From Ignelater luminosus (Eukaryota; Arthropoda; Insecta; Coleoptera; Elateridae), in the NCBI GenBank assembly GCA_011009095.1, contig VTPC01007353.1:49128-113127 (forward strand): a DNA stretch of 64,000 nucleotides. Direction: 5' to 3'. The notes under the pieces are model-generated. The model searched no databases. It was not told where the DNA came from and saw only the letters and a list, made by a program, of their open reading frames with translations. A program made the position numbers and the translations under genes. Each line of letters starts with the position of its first letter. Within the stretch, counting starts at the first letter, position 1. Below are positions 1-12,119 of this stretch, in pieces.

Positions 1-390
1 CATTTGCTAGCAATATTACGACTCTTTATAGATGAAACACGCAATGTGTGTTGCCTAACCACAAATTGCACATTATTACAAAGTAAAACCACAGAACTTA
101 TTACTACTTAATTTCATTCATATTTTTAGATGAAAAAGGCACTATTTGCTAAATTAATTCTCAAATTCTTATTTTTATAATTATCTCGACTTTTTGAGGT
201 TGTATGATTATTACAACAAACTAATTCTTTTAAGTTTTATAACTGATTTAATGATAAGTGTAAAGAACTCAAGTACTCATCACCAAATACTAATTTCGAA
301 AAATTAGCAAATTACGAATTTGTCTATGTAATTATGCAAAAACAAAACAGTTTAGTAAAGTAGTAAATCTACAATTAACTAGAAACTTAC

Positions 391-3300
391 CTGGATTTCT
401 AGAGATTATATCATACACACAACGGGCAGCTTCTTCTTCTGTGATGAAGTCCCATAGCCCATCACAAGCAAGAACTAAGAAATCTTCATTTCCTGTTAAT
501 GGAATTTCAACAACATCAGGTACTGCAGTCACATAAGGTTTGTACTCAAAGTCGCCTGAAAATTAAAACAAGATCTTATTAACAAATTAGATACGTACAT
601 GTATTCTAAGAATAAATACAATATTTAGATAACAATATTACAGTAAATTTTTAATTTTATGGCTTTCATACCTAATTTGCAATACTTTATGTGTAAGTGA
701 CTAATTCTGACAAATACTTTTAAAAAGTCTGTTGTTTCGCATTTTTACTACTAGATGTATTTTGCATTTAAAGTCTCATTCACATAGCTGTTCTATAATT
801 TCTATGTACATCGCAGAAATTATTTTGAAAACTTAGGTTAAGCTCAAATTGATGACTTGTGTACAGTAGAGTTAAAAGACATTACATTCTACTAAATGAC
901 ATAAGAGAACATATGTCTATTTTCAAACTAGATGATTCAAGTTACACCAGTTGCATAGTACGTAGATCAATGTTTGTCTGCAAATAGTACATACAATCAG
1001 GTTTATTACATATTTGATGAGATATCGTGAAATCAACAGCAAATACTGTTTGATGTTGTACGACTAACAATCTCCATAGTAAGAGCACACTGCTGAATTA
1101 ATGAAGAATTTACCCAAGCAATAACAACGAGAATTAAACCAGTGTTAATAGCTAGTAAAACTTCTTCACCTTTAGTGACATCCATGCTGTCAAATTCTTG
1201 TCCTAGCAAAATAAAACAAAAAACAAAATGGTCAAGTGATAACTCAATACTTGAAATATCAACAGTTAACCATGTTTCAGAGAAAGATATGAGATAGTGT
1301 TGCTAAGAGGAAATAGCATTAAAAAGAAGTAGTTACAACGTTACAACCTTCATTAAAACAGAAATCAATATAGGATGAAATATAAAGAATGTTGTATAAC
1401 TAGAAATAATATTAAATCAAACACAACTTTCCTTAATAACTATCAATTATCTTTAAAAACAATGATGTTACATGCTAAATACATGTCTGCATGCATTTAG
1501 GTTGTAGTTTTGAAGCTTAATAGCTCCATAACAAAGGCAAGTTGACTATAAATTCCATTAATTTACACTATCAATTTGTCTGTATTATTTCTTAACGCCC
1601 ATTATTTCTATTCTATTAGATTCCTGTTTATTTTTACTTTCTTTTTTTTTTGTTTTGACAAGTTTTATCAAAATAATTGCAATTTTTGTTCCCTTTTCAA
1701 TGACATATCACATGTGGAATATGCCATTTGAAATTTTTAAGTTAAGTGCACATGTGGAAATGCAGCAACCTCTACAACTGAATTAATTATGTATTCTAAT
1801 GTGCCCTCCATAAAGAGATTGATGTGTCTTCTCTAAATTTGATTTCTTCATTATTTGAGATTATTAAGTCTGAGAAGTTAAATGAACACAGCATGTAGGG
1901 TACGTCTTATAATTACCACTCTGGTTTATCTCAAGTAGTGAAAGGCATATTCTGGTAGACGTAACCCTCATTTGGTACTTGGTACTGTGTTATACAAGGC
2001 CAGCGCATGCTAAAACACATCATAGCAAAGGCTGTGATAACTCCCCAAATATTTACAATGAAAACTTGATCAAGTTCTGAAAGAAAATAATTTCATGTGG
2101 TTTTGTCATCATTTTTATATTTTCTTTCTGACATATAATTTTTAAAATAAAACAAAATAAAAAATTTATTAATTTTAAATAAATTATAAGTCCACTGATC
2201 TCAACATTGTTTTAATGCATAAAATGGGAATGTGCATGAACCGTCCATACTTTTTACAATTAACACTTGATCGTCTATCTATGTCCTAAGTTTAATCATC
2301 AATCATGCTTCGAAATACAAATTTACATCATTTGTTAAAATCTAGTTACTGAAAAAGCAAAAAAAAATGTTAATACGTCATATTATAAAACATTTATCTA
2401 TTATAAAATATAACAACATAAGGTCGATATTAAGCACATAACAGAAGAGGATAAGTTTGTGGCCAAGGCCGATAGGCCAAGGCAAATAAAATATCTGAGT
2501 ATGTTATATGGAATATCAGCCGTATGCCATTCAACAGTTTTCATAAAACTGCCTTTAAAGGTATTACAACCAATTTGGTATTTTCAATTCGATGTTACAA
2601 ATGTCAGATTTAAATTTGATTGTCAAAATTTAATTCCAAACACTCCTCATTTTATTTAAATAAAATCTGGACGGCAACAAGTGCAATAGTTTAGTTTCAA
2701 ACGGTTTTTCTTCTTTGGTATAATTTAATTTCATAATTTGTGTTGAAAATATAGTTTTGATTTTATTAATTGAGTAACAGCCATGGCTGCTAAATTATAG
2801 TGGCAGTGGCTATTTTAGCTGACATTTCAATCGAGCAGACAGTACTGATATGCCTGCTTTAATGTGTAAGTTTTACGAAAAATCATTAATTCAAACAAAC
2901 ATTGACCAGCTTCCATGGCAACCACTGATAATGTGCGTTTTACACTAAAAAAGTGAGTAAGACTACCTTTCTCTTCTTTTAACAGACATCTATTAAAATG
3001 TCTTTTTTCAATAGAATATTCATTAATTTTAACTTTTAAAATTTTTCATTGCGTTTGCTATGATGCATTTCTCCAAATACCAATGTGTTAATCAAAACCT
3101 TGTTAAATGGTACTATACAGTCTTAACCCCCCGCCTTAACTTCTTTATATGAAGTAAAAAAGAAAAATGCTTGCATACCTTCCATTTCTTTTCTAACTTT
3201 TAAAGTTTATTTTGAAATTTGTCTAAAACTGCTTAACCACCATATTTCAATTTTTGTACAGGTAATTTTAAGCCCTTTTAGACGAGATATCACTCGACCC

Positions 3301-6300
3301 CTCCCCCTGCAATTTAGAAAAATTGAAGAGGTAGCTGTCTGGTAGAGGGTGTTGAAATTGATGATAGAATTTCCAGATCAAAATATGCCTTGATTAAATT
3401 AAAAAAATCAATCTGTGCAAGCATTTTTCTTTTTTACTTTATACAGGGTGTCCCACCTTAATTACATAATACTTTACAGGAGTGTTCTTTGGTCAAAAAC
3501 AAGCGAGAAAGTCCTAATAAACATATAGTCTCAAATGCAAAGTTTTCGAGAGAAAAACATTTATCATATCATAGAGATTAACAATAAACAAACAAAAATA
3601 AGTTGATAACATTAATTATGATAATGAAATTGTAGTTTACTAAAAATATATAAGCTTATTTTATGCATGACGGGGCTCCAGCACATTTTTCCATAGGAGT
3701 GAGAGAATATTTAAAGACAACATTTGGCAATAATTGGATTGGTCGAGGTGGACCTGTACCATGGCCGCCTTGTTCACCAGATTTAAATCCTCTAGATTTT
3801 TGTATATAAGAATATTTAAAATTATTAGTTTATTTGGAACCTATTGTAGATGTGGATCACTTATGAAACACAATTTAAAAATTCTTTTAACGATGCCAGA
3901 CAGGATTTGGATATTTTTGAAAGTATAAGAAATTCTTTTAAGATTATAATTCGTGCTTGCATTCAAACAGATGATGGGCACATTTAACATCTCTTGTAAG
4001 AGCTTATTTATTTTTAGTAAAATACAATTTCATTTTCATAATTAATGTTATTAACTTATTTTTGTTTTTAAATACATGTTTTTCTCTCGAACTTTGCATT
4101 TGAGACTATATGTTTATTAGGGCATTTTTGCTTTTTTTTTGACCGAAGAACACTCCTGTAAAGTATTATGTAATTAAGGTGAGACACCCTGTATAAAAAA
4201 GTTAGGGAAGAGGACGGTAAGACTTTAAAACATGTTTGATGAAAATACATAAAACAGAACAAAATAAATTATTAAACAAGATAAAAGATAACTTTCTTAA
4301 CAATTATCTATTTTCTTTGAGAATTCTTATGAAAAGTCTAGGTACATCTGGCAGCATGCAAGCAGCAACTGAATAATCATTTTTCTACAAAGTTGTGTGG
4401 TATCACGCTAAACAATGATTACCTTCACTCTACTCATATCAGGTCTAGAAAGATTTATTATAAAATTTGCTCTTCTTTTTATATTCAGTATTTATAAATT
4501 ATTTAAGATTGAATCTTCTTATTAGGGGTCAGATGAAAAACAAAATAACCTTACAAATATGGAAAATATGGCTAAAAATTAATTAGGGATTATACTACTG
4601 TCCTTTTAAAAAGATCTTTTGAATCTTACTTTATGAAATGTTTTTGAAAACATCAAAGGATGTGTTAATTTATACTTAGCTTGCAGTGGAGTACACTCTT
4701 TTTATTCATTTTGCCAACATTATGATTTATCTGTGTATCATGAACTGATTTCCACTTGCATAGAAATAAAGTATTGTTCAGTACAGGTACCTTTCCTAAC
4801 ACATTGCACACACCTTTATAATTTGCATCAAAAACTAACCTTAAGATTTTAATACATGGATTGAAATTTTTGATCACTAAATTGGTTTCAGGCACAGTAT
4901 TGTATCCTTTCCACTTGATACGCATTCATACATTTTGTATGCGTACATCTAACACACAAGCAGAAAGCAGCATGTAAGCAAAGAAAAATGTTTTTATATT
5001 CACAGCCAACTTGATGTAAATATTTCCAATTTCAGGACACTCCTTATAATATGTTTAACAAGTTTCATTACAGTTGTTTGTTTTAACATTAGCAAAATTT
5101 GTTTTACGGATTGTAACTGACCCGCTTGTGAATACCAATGTTGTCAAACCATTTTTATATTAAAACTATCAATGATAAATAATTAAAGTAATTACCTATA
5201 GCTCTGGAAACAGCTAACTGTCCATTCACACGCCACGTACCCCAATAGATAACACAACCACCTTCTTGTTCAATACGATTCTTTTCATCCTACAATAAAA
5301 AATCAGAATTTACTTATGATAAACCCTTAACTATAAAGCAAGTGTAAAAAGTTATCACTTGTTAAAAAATAAAATTTACCTCTCTACATGGTTTATGCGG
5401 CTGAACACATTGTAATACTCGTCCTGGACTAACTAAAAGGGCTTGAGAATCGCCAACCCAAGCTATATACAAGGTTTTTTCTTTGTGCCGAAGTAATGCA
5501 CAGACAGCAGTAGTACCACTACTGAAATTCTGCAAACAGAAATTATTTCTTTTTAATAAGAATGATTGCATTGTTATCCCTTAACTACAAAATACAATTG
5601 AATTTTTGTTTTCTACTGCTATCAGTAAAATAAAAACTTGATTTTAATTATATGGGATCCATAGGGTACATGATAAACTGGTATTGGGACATGTCAACTA
5701 TTGAAACTCTTGAACTGATATACGACAAAAATCTTTGCACCAATCATCATCAATTTACCCATGGATACCATATAGTGATTGAAAAGGAGTTTAAATACAC
5801 TCAGTATAAATAGTAAACTCACCTCTACTTTACATTTATCAAGAAACAAGGCATCTGTTTTTAAAAAGGCATCTCTTAAAGCCTGTTCCGGATTTGAGAC
5901 AAAATCTTTACTTTCGGCCAAAAATTGGTGTAAATGAGCACAACTGTAGGCCGCAGCATCGTGTCCTGCATGACCATCAAATATTGCATAATAACTGGAC
6001 GGACTTACTTCCTAAAGAAAAACAAAACCAGTAAAAGAAAAGTTTTTTAAAGAAAATCAGAAACACCATAACCAAAAAAGACAATACTTTACCTGTTCAC
6101 AAAATAATGAATTAAGATCGTGTATGACTACATGACGATCCTCCATGCGTCTTCTATTATTTTTAACAGCACACACGCTGATTGAATTGTACGGAGGACC
6201 AGGGGTTGGAAGACTACATAGTTTACTGTTATCTAAATATCTTAGGCATATTTCATTTGTTCTTGCCATAACAGTTTGCATCAGTTTAAGTGGCTCATAG

Positions 6301-6467
6301 GCTATAAAAAAAAAAGTTTTATAGTTCGCTGCATGTTTCTTCAGTAATGTAACTTACCATTGTCCGAAGGGTTAAATCCACAAGCAACTGGTTGCTTTTT
6401 ACATTGTTTCCTTGTTTCGTCTATTATAATTTTTATTAAAGGCCCTAATAGTGACTGTGGACATCGT
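391..6467 (-). CDS. PPM/PP2C-family Ser/Thr phosphatase, PPM1F/PPM1E-like (partial, split gene)
   Basis: Metal-dependent Ser/Thr protein phosphatase, most like the PPM1E/PPM1F (POPX/CaMKP) branch, which dephosphorylates kinases such as PAK and CaMK. Six coding exons read on the minus strand: 6467-6358, 6301-6093, 6011-5823, 5529-5380, 5289-5196 and 555-391, all with GT/AG borders and compatible phases. In order they show '[20 protein letters not shown]' (PP2C motif 1), '[14 protein letters not shown]' with the metal-binding DGHAG motif, '[10 protein letters not shown]', '[15 protein letters not shown]' and '[10 protein letters not shown]'. The N-terminal exon(s) lie somewhere above 6467 and were not found. 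The exon ending at 391 has a good donor, so the C-terminal part with the last conserved Asp lies beyond the left edge. The intron between the last two exons is 4.6 kb and full of repeats. Family assignment is secure; the exact paralog is inferred. Confidence 0.9.
1061..1204 (-). CDS. candidate exon encoding a membrane segment inside the phosphatase intron
   Basis: On the minus strand a good acceptor (TTTTATTTTGCTAG) precedes an open stretch whose translation contains '[20 protein letters not shown]' and continues hydrophobic (VIAWV), which reads as one transmembrane helix. The open frame could end at a GTAAAT donor after Trp near 1100 or at an in-frame stop further on. No family was recognised. 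It lies on the same strand as the phosphatase but cannot belong to it, because the phosphatase reads directly across this intron. It could be a nested small membrane-protein gene, an alternative exon or chance. Confidence 0.3.
1919..2078 (-). CDS. candidate terminal exon encoding a second membrane segment
   Basis: A strong acceptor (ATTTTCTTTCAG) is followed by an open frame starting '[20 protein letters not shown]', then '[20 protein letters not shown]' and a stop after FTT. The hydrophobic stretch is long enough for a single transmembrane helix and is followed by a short polar, aromatic tail. Its entry phase (two bases before the first full codon) does not match the end of the candidate exon at 1061-1204, which is also downstream of it, so the two are not simply joined. 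Product unknown. Confidence 0.3.
3442..4193 (+). mobile_element. non-autonomous mariner-type element with ~120 bp inverted repeats
   Basis: The ends read TACAGGGTGTCCCACC and its complement, flanked by TA on both sides, as expected for the IS630-Tc1-mariner superfamily. The inverted match runs inward for about 120 bp (3442-3565 against 4072-4193) with few mismatches. Between the arms is a decayed piece of transposase on the plus strand (about 3664-3810) with 'HDGAPAHFS' and '[12 protein letters not shown]', the second and third catalytic Asp regions of a DDE transposase. The N-terminal two thirds are absent, so the unit must have been moved by another element. It sits in an intron of the phosphatase gene. 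Confidence 0.85.
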
Positions 6468-6987
6468 CTGAAAAATTATTAATAATCATTTTTAGTTATA
6501 AAATAATAATGACAATAAAATTATTTAAAATTTGTAAGAATTGACTTGCACAAATTTACAGTGACTATAGCAAATAAATACCTAACAATTTCTTTGTTAT
6601 TTAAGGAATTTTGTGAATAATCTCAAAATTTAGAGAAATCCTTAAAACTTGCACAATTGATTTCTCTATAAAGTGCGCATTTCTCTACCAGTTTTATTAA
6701 CTTTATCTACTTCATTTTCAAGATATTGCAACTCAACTCAAAGTCAGCTTGTTTATAATGTTTATGGTAGCCATTACAACTAAGAGAATGTTTGATGTAA
6801 AACAACGTAAAAAAGTGAGAGATCTTAATGAAATTTAGTAAGTAGAAGGATGTTACAGCACTGCCTGTTCTCCTCCATGAAATCCTATAAATCTTTCACA
6901 AAACTCCCTAAGTATGTATTACCAATTTAATCTGCTTACTTTTACAATAAATTACAGTTTTGCACACAATTTTTATTTTAATCTGCA

Positions 6988-7817
6988 TACAGGATGTCAA
7001 TCATTTGCTTATACTTTGAAATAAAGTTTTGAAATTTCAATTATCAAAACGACACCAATTTGTCATTTCTCGATCAAGTGATCAGGTTTTAGTGGAAGTT
7101 GTATCAACTTTATTTTATAATAATCAGATTCTGCTTTAAATTATGTTGCTGTTGATATGTCATATGGCATTTTGTTTTAAGATAACCTCAAAAATACTCA
7201 GTTTTGTTAAGATAGGAGAATCATAGTAGAACACATTTTTTGAGAATTTTTGTCAACTATCCCGTAAATTGCAAAGAACGATTATTTTTCTCTTTATTAT
7301 CAATGTTACTCCTCAAAAAAAGATTAAAATTGAAAAACCGCATTTGTTTTACTTTAATTACTCGATTTCCTGAAAACAATTGATGCTAACTCATTGTTTC
7401 AAATAGCAACCGCTTAGTTTTATTATCACTAATGAAACTCAATCTTATGCCCTTTCCAATAAGCATCAGTTTCTCTCAGAAAATTGAGCAGGAGAGTAAA
7501 ATAAACGCAGTTTCTCAAAGTTAATCTTTTTGAGAAGTAACATTGTTGATAAAAATAAAAGAAACCATTATTTAAAGTTTACGGGGTTAAATTTTCAAAA
7601 AGATGTCTGAAATCATTGAGCTCTTTTGAGGTTATCTTATAGCAAAATACAAAAAAAATAAAGTTCATACAACTTCCATTTAAACCAGAAGAGATCTTGA
7701 GCATTCCACTTAGTCAAAAATGGCAAACATGATGTCATTTCAAACCCAAGTTTCAGAACTCTATTTCAAGATATAAACAAATGGTGGACTGTTCCCACTT
7801 CATGTTGACACCCTGTA
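6988..7817. repeat. 830 bp fold-back (near-palindromic) element
   Basis: Ends read TACAGGATGTCAA and TTGACACCCTGTA. The left arm, 6988 to about 7395, matches the reverse complement of about 7460-7817 almost throughout, with small gaps, leaving a loop of roughly 65 bp. Matching blocks include 'TTAGTGGAAGTTGTATCAAC' with 'TAAATGGAAGTTGTATGAAC' and 'AAGATAACCTCAAAA' in both arms. The terminal TACAGG/CCTGTA and AT-rich flanks suggest a mariner-related MITE. No coding potential seen. Confidence 0.8.
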
Positions 7818-9170
7818 TAAATGATTATATCTCAACCGTGTCTAAATTTACTATAAAAGAGAAATCATCTAAAAGGAAAAGGAAAACTAATAATAATAAT
7901 AACAAGAACAAAGGTACTAATCAAGATTTTCATTTACTCTGATAACATCATAAGGTATAGTTTACTCCTGCTTTCACATTGTAGAAAACAGTACAATTTC
8001 ATAAAAAAATTGTAATATAAAAAAGTAGAATATAAAGAGAAGTTCAACAATCTTCTTTAAAAAGATTTTCAAGTTTAAACTGAAACAAGAATTTATGAGG
8101 CGGTTAATTAAGCACACCTCAATGTTTCACTAGTTGAAATAATTGCATATAGCATGTATTATTATACGTAATTTAAGGTGATGAATTATAGCTCACCTGC
8201 TTGGTTAACACTCTTAATATTTTAATTTTATATTGCTATGAAACCGTTAAGGTAACTAATAATGATAAACATCTTTTAAATAGGAGTTTTGTGCATAAAG
8301 ATAAAATGAAATTAGGAATAGCTTCTCTACTAGTTTTATTATTTTTACCTTTAAGCTACTAATCCAGGCACTTATAAATGCAATAAAAAATTTAAGAATG
8401 TGAACAAATAATTTCTTCTATTGACTAGTCAGTCTACCATCTGTTCTTGCATAAAGTAGTGAATTAAAAGATCGTTTTAAATTTTGAATAGAAATCTTAA
8501 ACTGTTATCATTAATTAAATTATAATGAGTTGGTATAATTCGAGATTTCATTTTTTGATATTTTTTATAGTACTGGTTGTCTAGAATTTTACAGAATATA
8601 GGTAATTACTATAGCTAGCCCATGACAGTAATACAAGTCTGTAAGAGCAATGATGATGAAGAATACCTTTAATTGTTTTTTTATTTTAAAAACCACCTGC
8701 TAACAAAACAGATTGGGGTCAATTTTAGTAGATACTGTGCAAAAACTAATGAGCATGGGACACTGAGAGATTTGTAGAATTTAACACAGATTTAGGTTCT
8801 GCATTCAGATTTCCAATCCCTTTTGCCAATTTTTCTATAAAATAAAAAAACCGAATCTACTTTTGTTTCACTTTGCGATTAATTTCACTGCAAGTAGGCT
8901 ATGGATAAAAATGGGAGTTGTACAAGTAAAAGGGCACATTATAGGCGTATGTCTTACAGTTCCTCCCAAATCTTTGCAATGCACCGTCTTTGCACTAAAG
9001 CAATTTATGTCAGTAGACATGATAATCATGTTTACTTCTTTCATAATAGCTTGCTGGGGAAAGATGAAACCCCATAAACTCTCTATTATAACCTGTGGAA
9101 AAACTTATGGAGAACAGGTTTCAAGCCTTACAAAGGTAATTTGTACAACTGTTTAGTTGCAATCAATCGC
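7818..9170. other. spacer with no supported gene
   Basis: AT-rich sequence without a recognisable coding pattern. One strong-looking donor on the minus strand (AACCAAGCAG followed by GTGAGC, near 8198) could end a non-coding or short first exon of the phosphatase, but no convincing reading frame leads into it. Confidence 0.4.
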
Positions 9171-9373
9171 AAGAGACGACAGAGTCGGGTCGGGTGAGGG
9201 TGGCTGCTATGCGGGGTAGCGTATGATAGTACATCAAAAGTTGCATGGTGATTACAGCATTTGTCTACCTAAATTGTTTGGGCTAAATTCGTGTCGTATT
9301 CTATTTTGTGAAAAAGTTATTCTCATCGCATGTAGGATTTGAACAAATATTTTACAATGGGTGATAAAAAAAG

Positions 9374-9694
9374 ATGACCGCAAGAAGAAAAGCGGTGCGT
9401 GCCAAAGCCACATTAGCAGTACAGTCTGCGACAAAAGCTATCGGAATTCCACCTCAGCAAATTATAGTTTCGACGACAACACTTCAGAACATTCTCGATG
9501 TGACAATGAAATATAAAGAGTCCTGTGCAAGAAGTCAACTTCTAATTACTGCCATCAAAACCAGGAATATCAAGTTGGATTGTCAAGCATACCAAAGAAA
9601 GTTAAAGGTAAGGATGAATCATGAAGATTTGCACCAACTTTCCATACCAGATGGGGTTGCTGCAGCTGTACTCGGTGCAGGAATTGGTTATTGA
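9374..9694 (+). CDS. uncharacterised single-exon ORF, 106 aa
   Basis: An intronless ORF beginning 'MTARRKAVRAKATLAVQSAT' and ending 'SIPDGVAAAVLGAGIGY'. It is basic at the N-terminus and ends with a small-residue, Gly/Ala-rich hydrophobic tail that could be a short membrane or packing segment. The DNA from about 9160 to 9790 is richer in GC than its surroundings and an AATAAA signal lies at 9761, so it resembles a real transcript or a retrocopy. An upstream ATG at 9357 in another frame ends after six codons (MGDKKR) within a run of seven A, so a frame slip at the start is possible. No family recognised. Confidence 0.4.
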   Translation: MTARRKAVRAKATLAVQSATKAIGIPPQQIIVSTTTLQNILDVTMKYKESCARSQLLITAIKTRNIKLDCQAYQRKLKVRMNHEDLHQLSIPDGVAAAVLGAGIGY

Positions 9695-10154
9695 GCAGTG
9701 AAGACGGTATTCAACTCTTTGGAACTTCCTTTCATCTCAACTCATACTTATCAGAAGTCTGAATAAAATGTAATTGTGTTTGTTAGTTGGAGCTAATAAA
9801 TGTTTTGTAAAAATGCGCTTACTGGTTTCAGAGCAAGTACTGATGATATTTATTATTGTGTTTACTAGCTTTATTATCATTTCAAAGATAATTTTATAGA
9901 AAACCGACCAGAGATCAGGTTTTGCCTTCGTAGAATAAGTGTGCATTATTTCCGTTGTACATATGTCATTGAGCAGTACTTGAGAAGAGAGTCAGTAAAC
10001 CGTCTTTAGTTACCATTTTTTCCAAAATTTTCCCAAAGCTCAGAGATTTTTTGTTTCCAAAAGAGACGCCCACCTTAAATAAATTATAAACATCTGAGAA
10101 TGCAAAGCATAACCACAACGAACTCCGTTTTGTTGCTGAATTCGAGCAACAGTT

Positions 10155-10300
10155 TTAAAAAAATTCCAAATTTTGGCGCCCATTTTGACCATGTTTCCGA
10201 AAATAAATCAAAAAAGTTTTTAGTTTTTTATGTAGAATCCAAATCTGAAGTCAAAATCTCAAAATTTAAAAAAAGTACGGACAGACAGACACACAGACTT
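10155..10300 (-). repeat. dispersed repeat, copy 1 (copy 2 at 16690-16812)
   Basis: The reverse complement of about 10165-10265 contains 'TTTTGACTTCAGATTT' and 'GATTCTACAT', followed further on by 'GGAAACATGGTCAAAATGG'. The same string of blocks occurs in the plus orientation at 16690-16812. The run 'GGACAGACAGACACACAGAC' next to copy 1 is the kind of short motif common in arthropod interspersed repeats. No coding capacity; class not determined. Confidence 0.6.
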
Positions 10301-10393
10301 CGCAAATTCAGTAACGACTTCAAAGAAGTTAGTTGAAAATAAAAACACTATTCCAAATTAATGACCTCAAAATTTATTCGCCTAACGCCTTTT

Positions 10394-11632
10394 AATACTA
10401 TAAAATCATTTTCAAAGGCATAAACAAGTTGTCATAGTAACCAACTAACTTGATCCAAGGTCCAACCAAAAATATGAGTTTCATTCTTTATGCAATATAT
10501 GCAGCAACGGAGATTTTATTATGTCAATCTGCTCATTTATTAAAGTTACTTTGTGTTTGTAAATTTCGAACGCGTCTAAAACATCTAGTTTGTGGTTATT
10601 ATTGCAAAAATGTAATGTGGTTATAGGATGATGACCAATGTTGAAGCCATTCAACTTTTGGACACTGCCCAAGACGCGAGAAGACAAACGTGTTAAACCT
10701 TTGGACTTGCTGTGAACTCGTCATAAGTTAAAATTTGACTAAGGAACTAGACACTGATGTAATAACCCCATACATGTTTTTAATCAAATAGAGTACTATT
10801 CATCAAGTGTAATAAATTAACTAAGTGTTAAGATTGTATAAGTCATATCCATTAAAGGATGTTTAAAAAAAATAGGATGATGCTGTTCTGATAGGTGTAA
10901 TTAGACTTTTTTGGGTGTTCGTGTTTGTAACATCACCCATGTTCTTTGTATCAACATCAATATTTCTAAGTGTTTGGCCAATGTCAGCAGAGTTTTTAAG
11001 ATGTTGATGTTAGTTTTGAATGTTACTGTGTGACTCTGTTTTGTTCAAAATCCTAACAATCTTTTCTGAAGGTTTTTCAAAATATGGTATAGATAATTAT
11101 TTGTTGTTGCTGTTGTTGTTTTGCGGCTGAAGCGACTACTAAGGTCGTTTCGCCGCCAACTAGAATTTAGCCGAATCCGAGGTTTTCCAACCCCGGTAGG
11201 TATTTTTAATGTGCAACTCATCGTAGTTACAACGGGACCCACTGCTTTACATCTCTCCTGGAGAATAACATCCTTTTCCAGATTTTTTTCGGTTGAAAAA
11301 TCTCAGGACCTCGGCCGGGAATTTAAGATTTTTCACGTATTTAACGTTTTTGGATCTGTTAATCGGGTACACTTTTTGAATGGCTAGCTTGTAATCTTTG
11401 TGTTTGATTAAAAGTTTTTGCATTTTTGCAATAATAAACAAACTAGATGTTTTAGAAATTTACAAACACAAAGTACCTTTAATGAATGAGCATTGATTGA
11501 CCTAATCGCCGTTGATGCATGTAGTGGATGAAGAATGAAAATCATATTTTTGGTTGGACCTTGGATCAAGTTAGTTGGTTACTATGAACTTGTTTATGTC
11601 TTTGAAAATGATACTTTATTATAATATCGAAA
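10394..11632. mobile_element. 1.2 kb element with ~215 bp inverted repeats
   Basis: The left arm at about 10394-10612 matches the reverse complement of about 11421-11632, including 'TTGATCCAAGGTCCAACC', 'TACTTTGTGTTTGTAAATTT' and 'ACATCTAGTTTGT'. The roughly 800 bp between the arms has no transposase motif. It includes, near 11107-11275, one copy of a repeat seen again at 14378-14545. The structure fits a non-autonomous DNA transposon with long terminal inverted repeats; the outer boundary and any target duplication were not resolved. Confidence 0.75.
11107..11275 (+). repeat. dispersed repeat, copy A (copy B at 14378-14545)
   Basis: Shared blocks with copy B are 'CCAACTAGAATTTAGCC', 'GGTATTTTTAA' / 'GGTATGTATTTTTAA', and 'CCACTGCTTTACATCTCTCC'. 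It is preceded by a TTG-rich run (TTGTTGTTGCTGTTGTTG). The relatively GC-rich block, a simple repeat at one end and a second copy in the same orientation suggest the tail of a SINE or LINE, but no reverse transcriptase is visible. Confidence 0.6.
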
Positions 11633-12119
11633 CGCGTCAAGCTAATAAATCTTGAGGTTATAACTTTATAAATGGGATAGTGAAGAAAATAAATGATGGT
11701 CTCTGTCTTTATTGCTGAAAAAATTTTTAAGTTTATTCAGCATTTCCAGTTGCTTATTTGTGCAGAACATGCAGAGAAAAACTAAAGTACGTAAATTAAA
11801 CATGGAACACTCATCACACAAACAGTTCAAAAAATCTAAGTAACAAAATATCTAGACTGGCATTTACTAGACTTTGCTTACAAGATCTATTTTCATGGTC
11901 TACTGTAAGATGAAACCACATTAATTTTTATGTTTATGTAATTCCATGTGTAGATTCGAGATTTTCTCATGGATTAATTATTGCCAAGCGTTACTCCAAC
12001 TATTGCTCTATACAGATTTATTACGTCACTCTAACTTACCTTTTCATTTCCAAGCTTTTTTCCAAGTTGTGAATTCAATGAAATTAATTTAGAAAGATTG
12101 GTCATCAAAGAGATTGCTA

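Noticed and set aside
4665-4925. 86-codon minus-strand ORF in the phosphatase intron
   Set aside because: Neither splice sites nor a domain support it, and the phosphatase frame does not need it.
8863-9156. 97-codon plus-strand ORF with a hydrophobic segment
   Set aside because: No splice context or family resemblance. The composition fits random AT-rich sequence.
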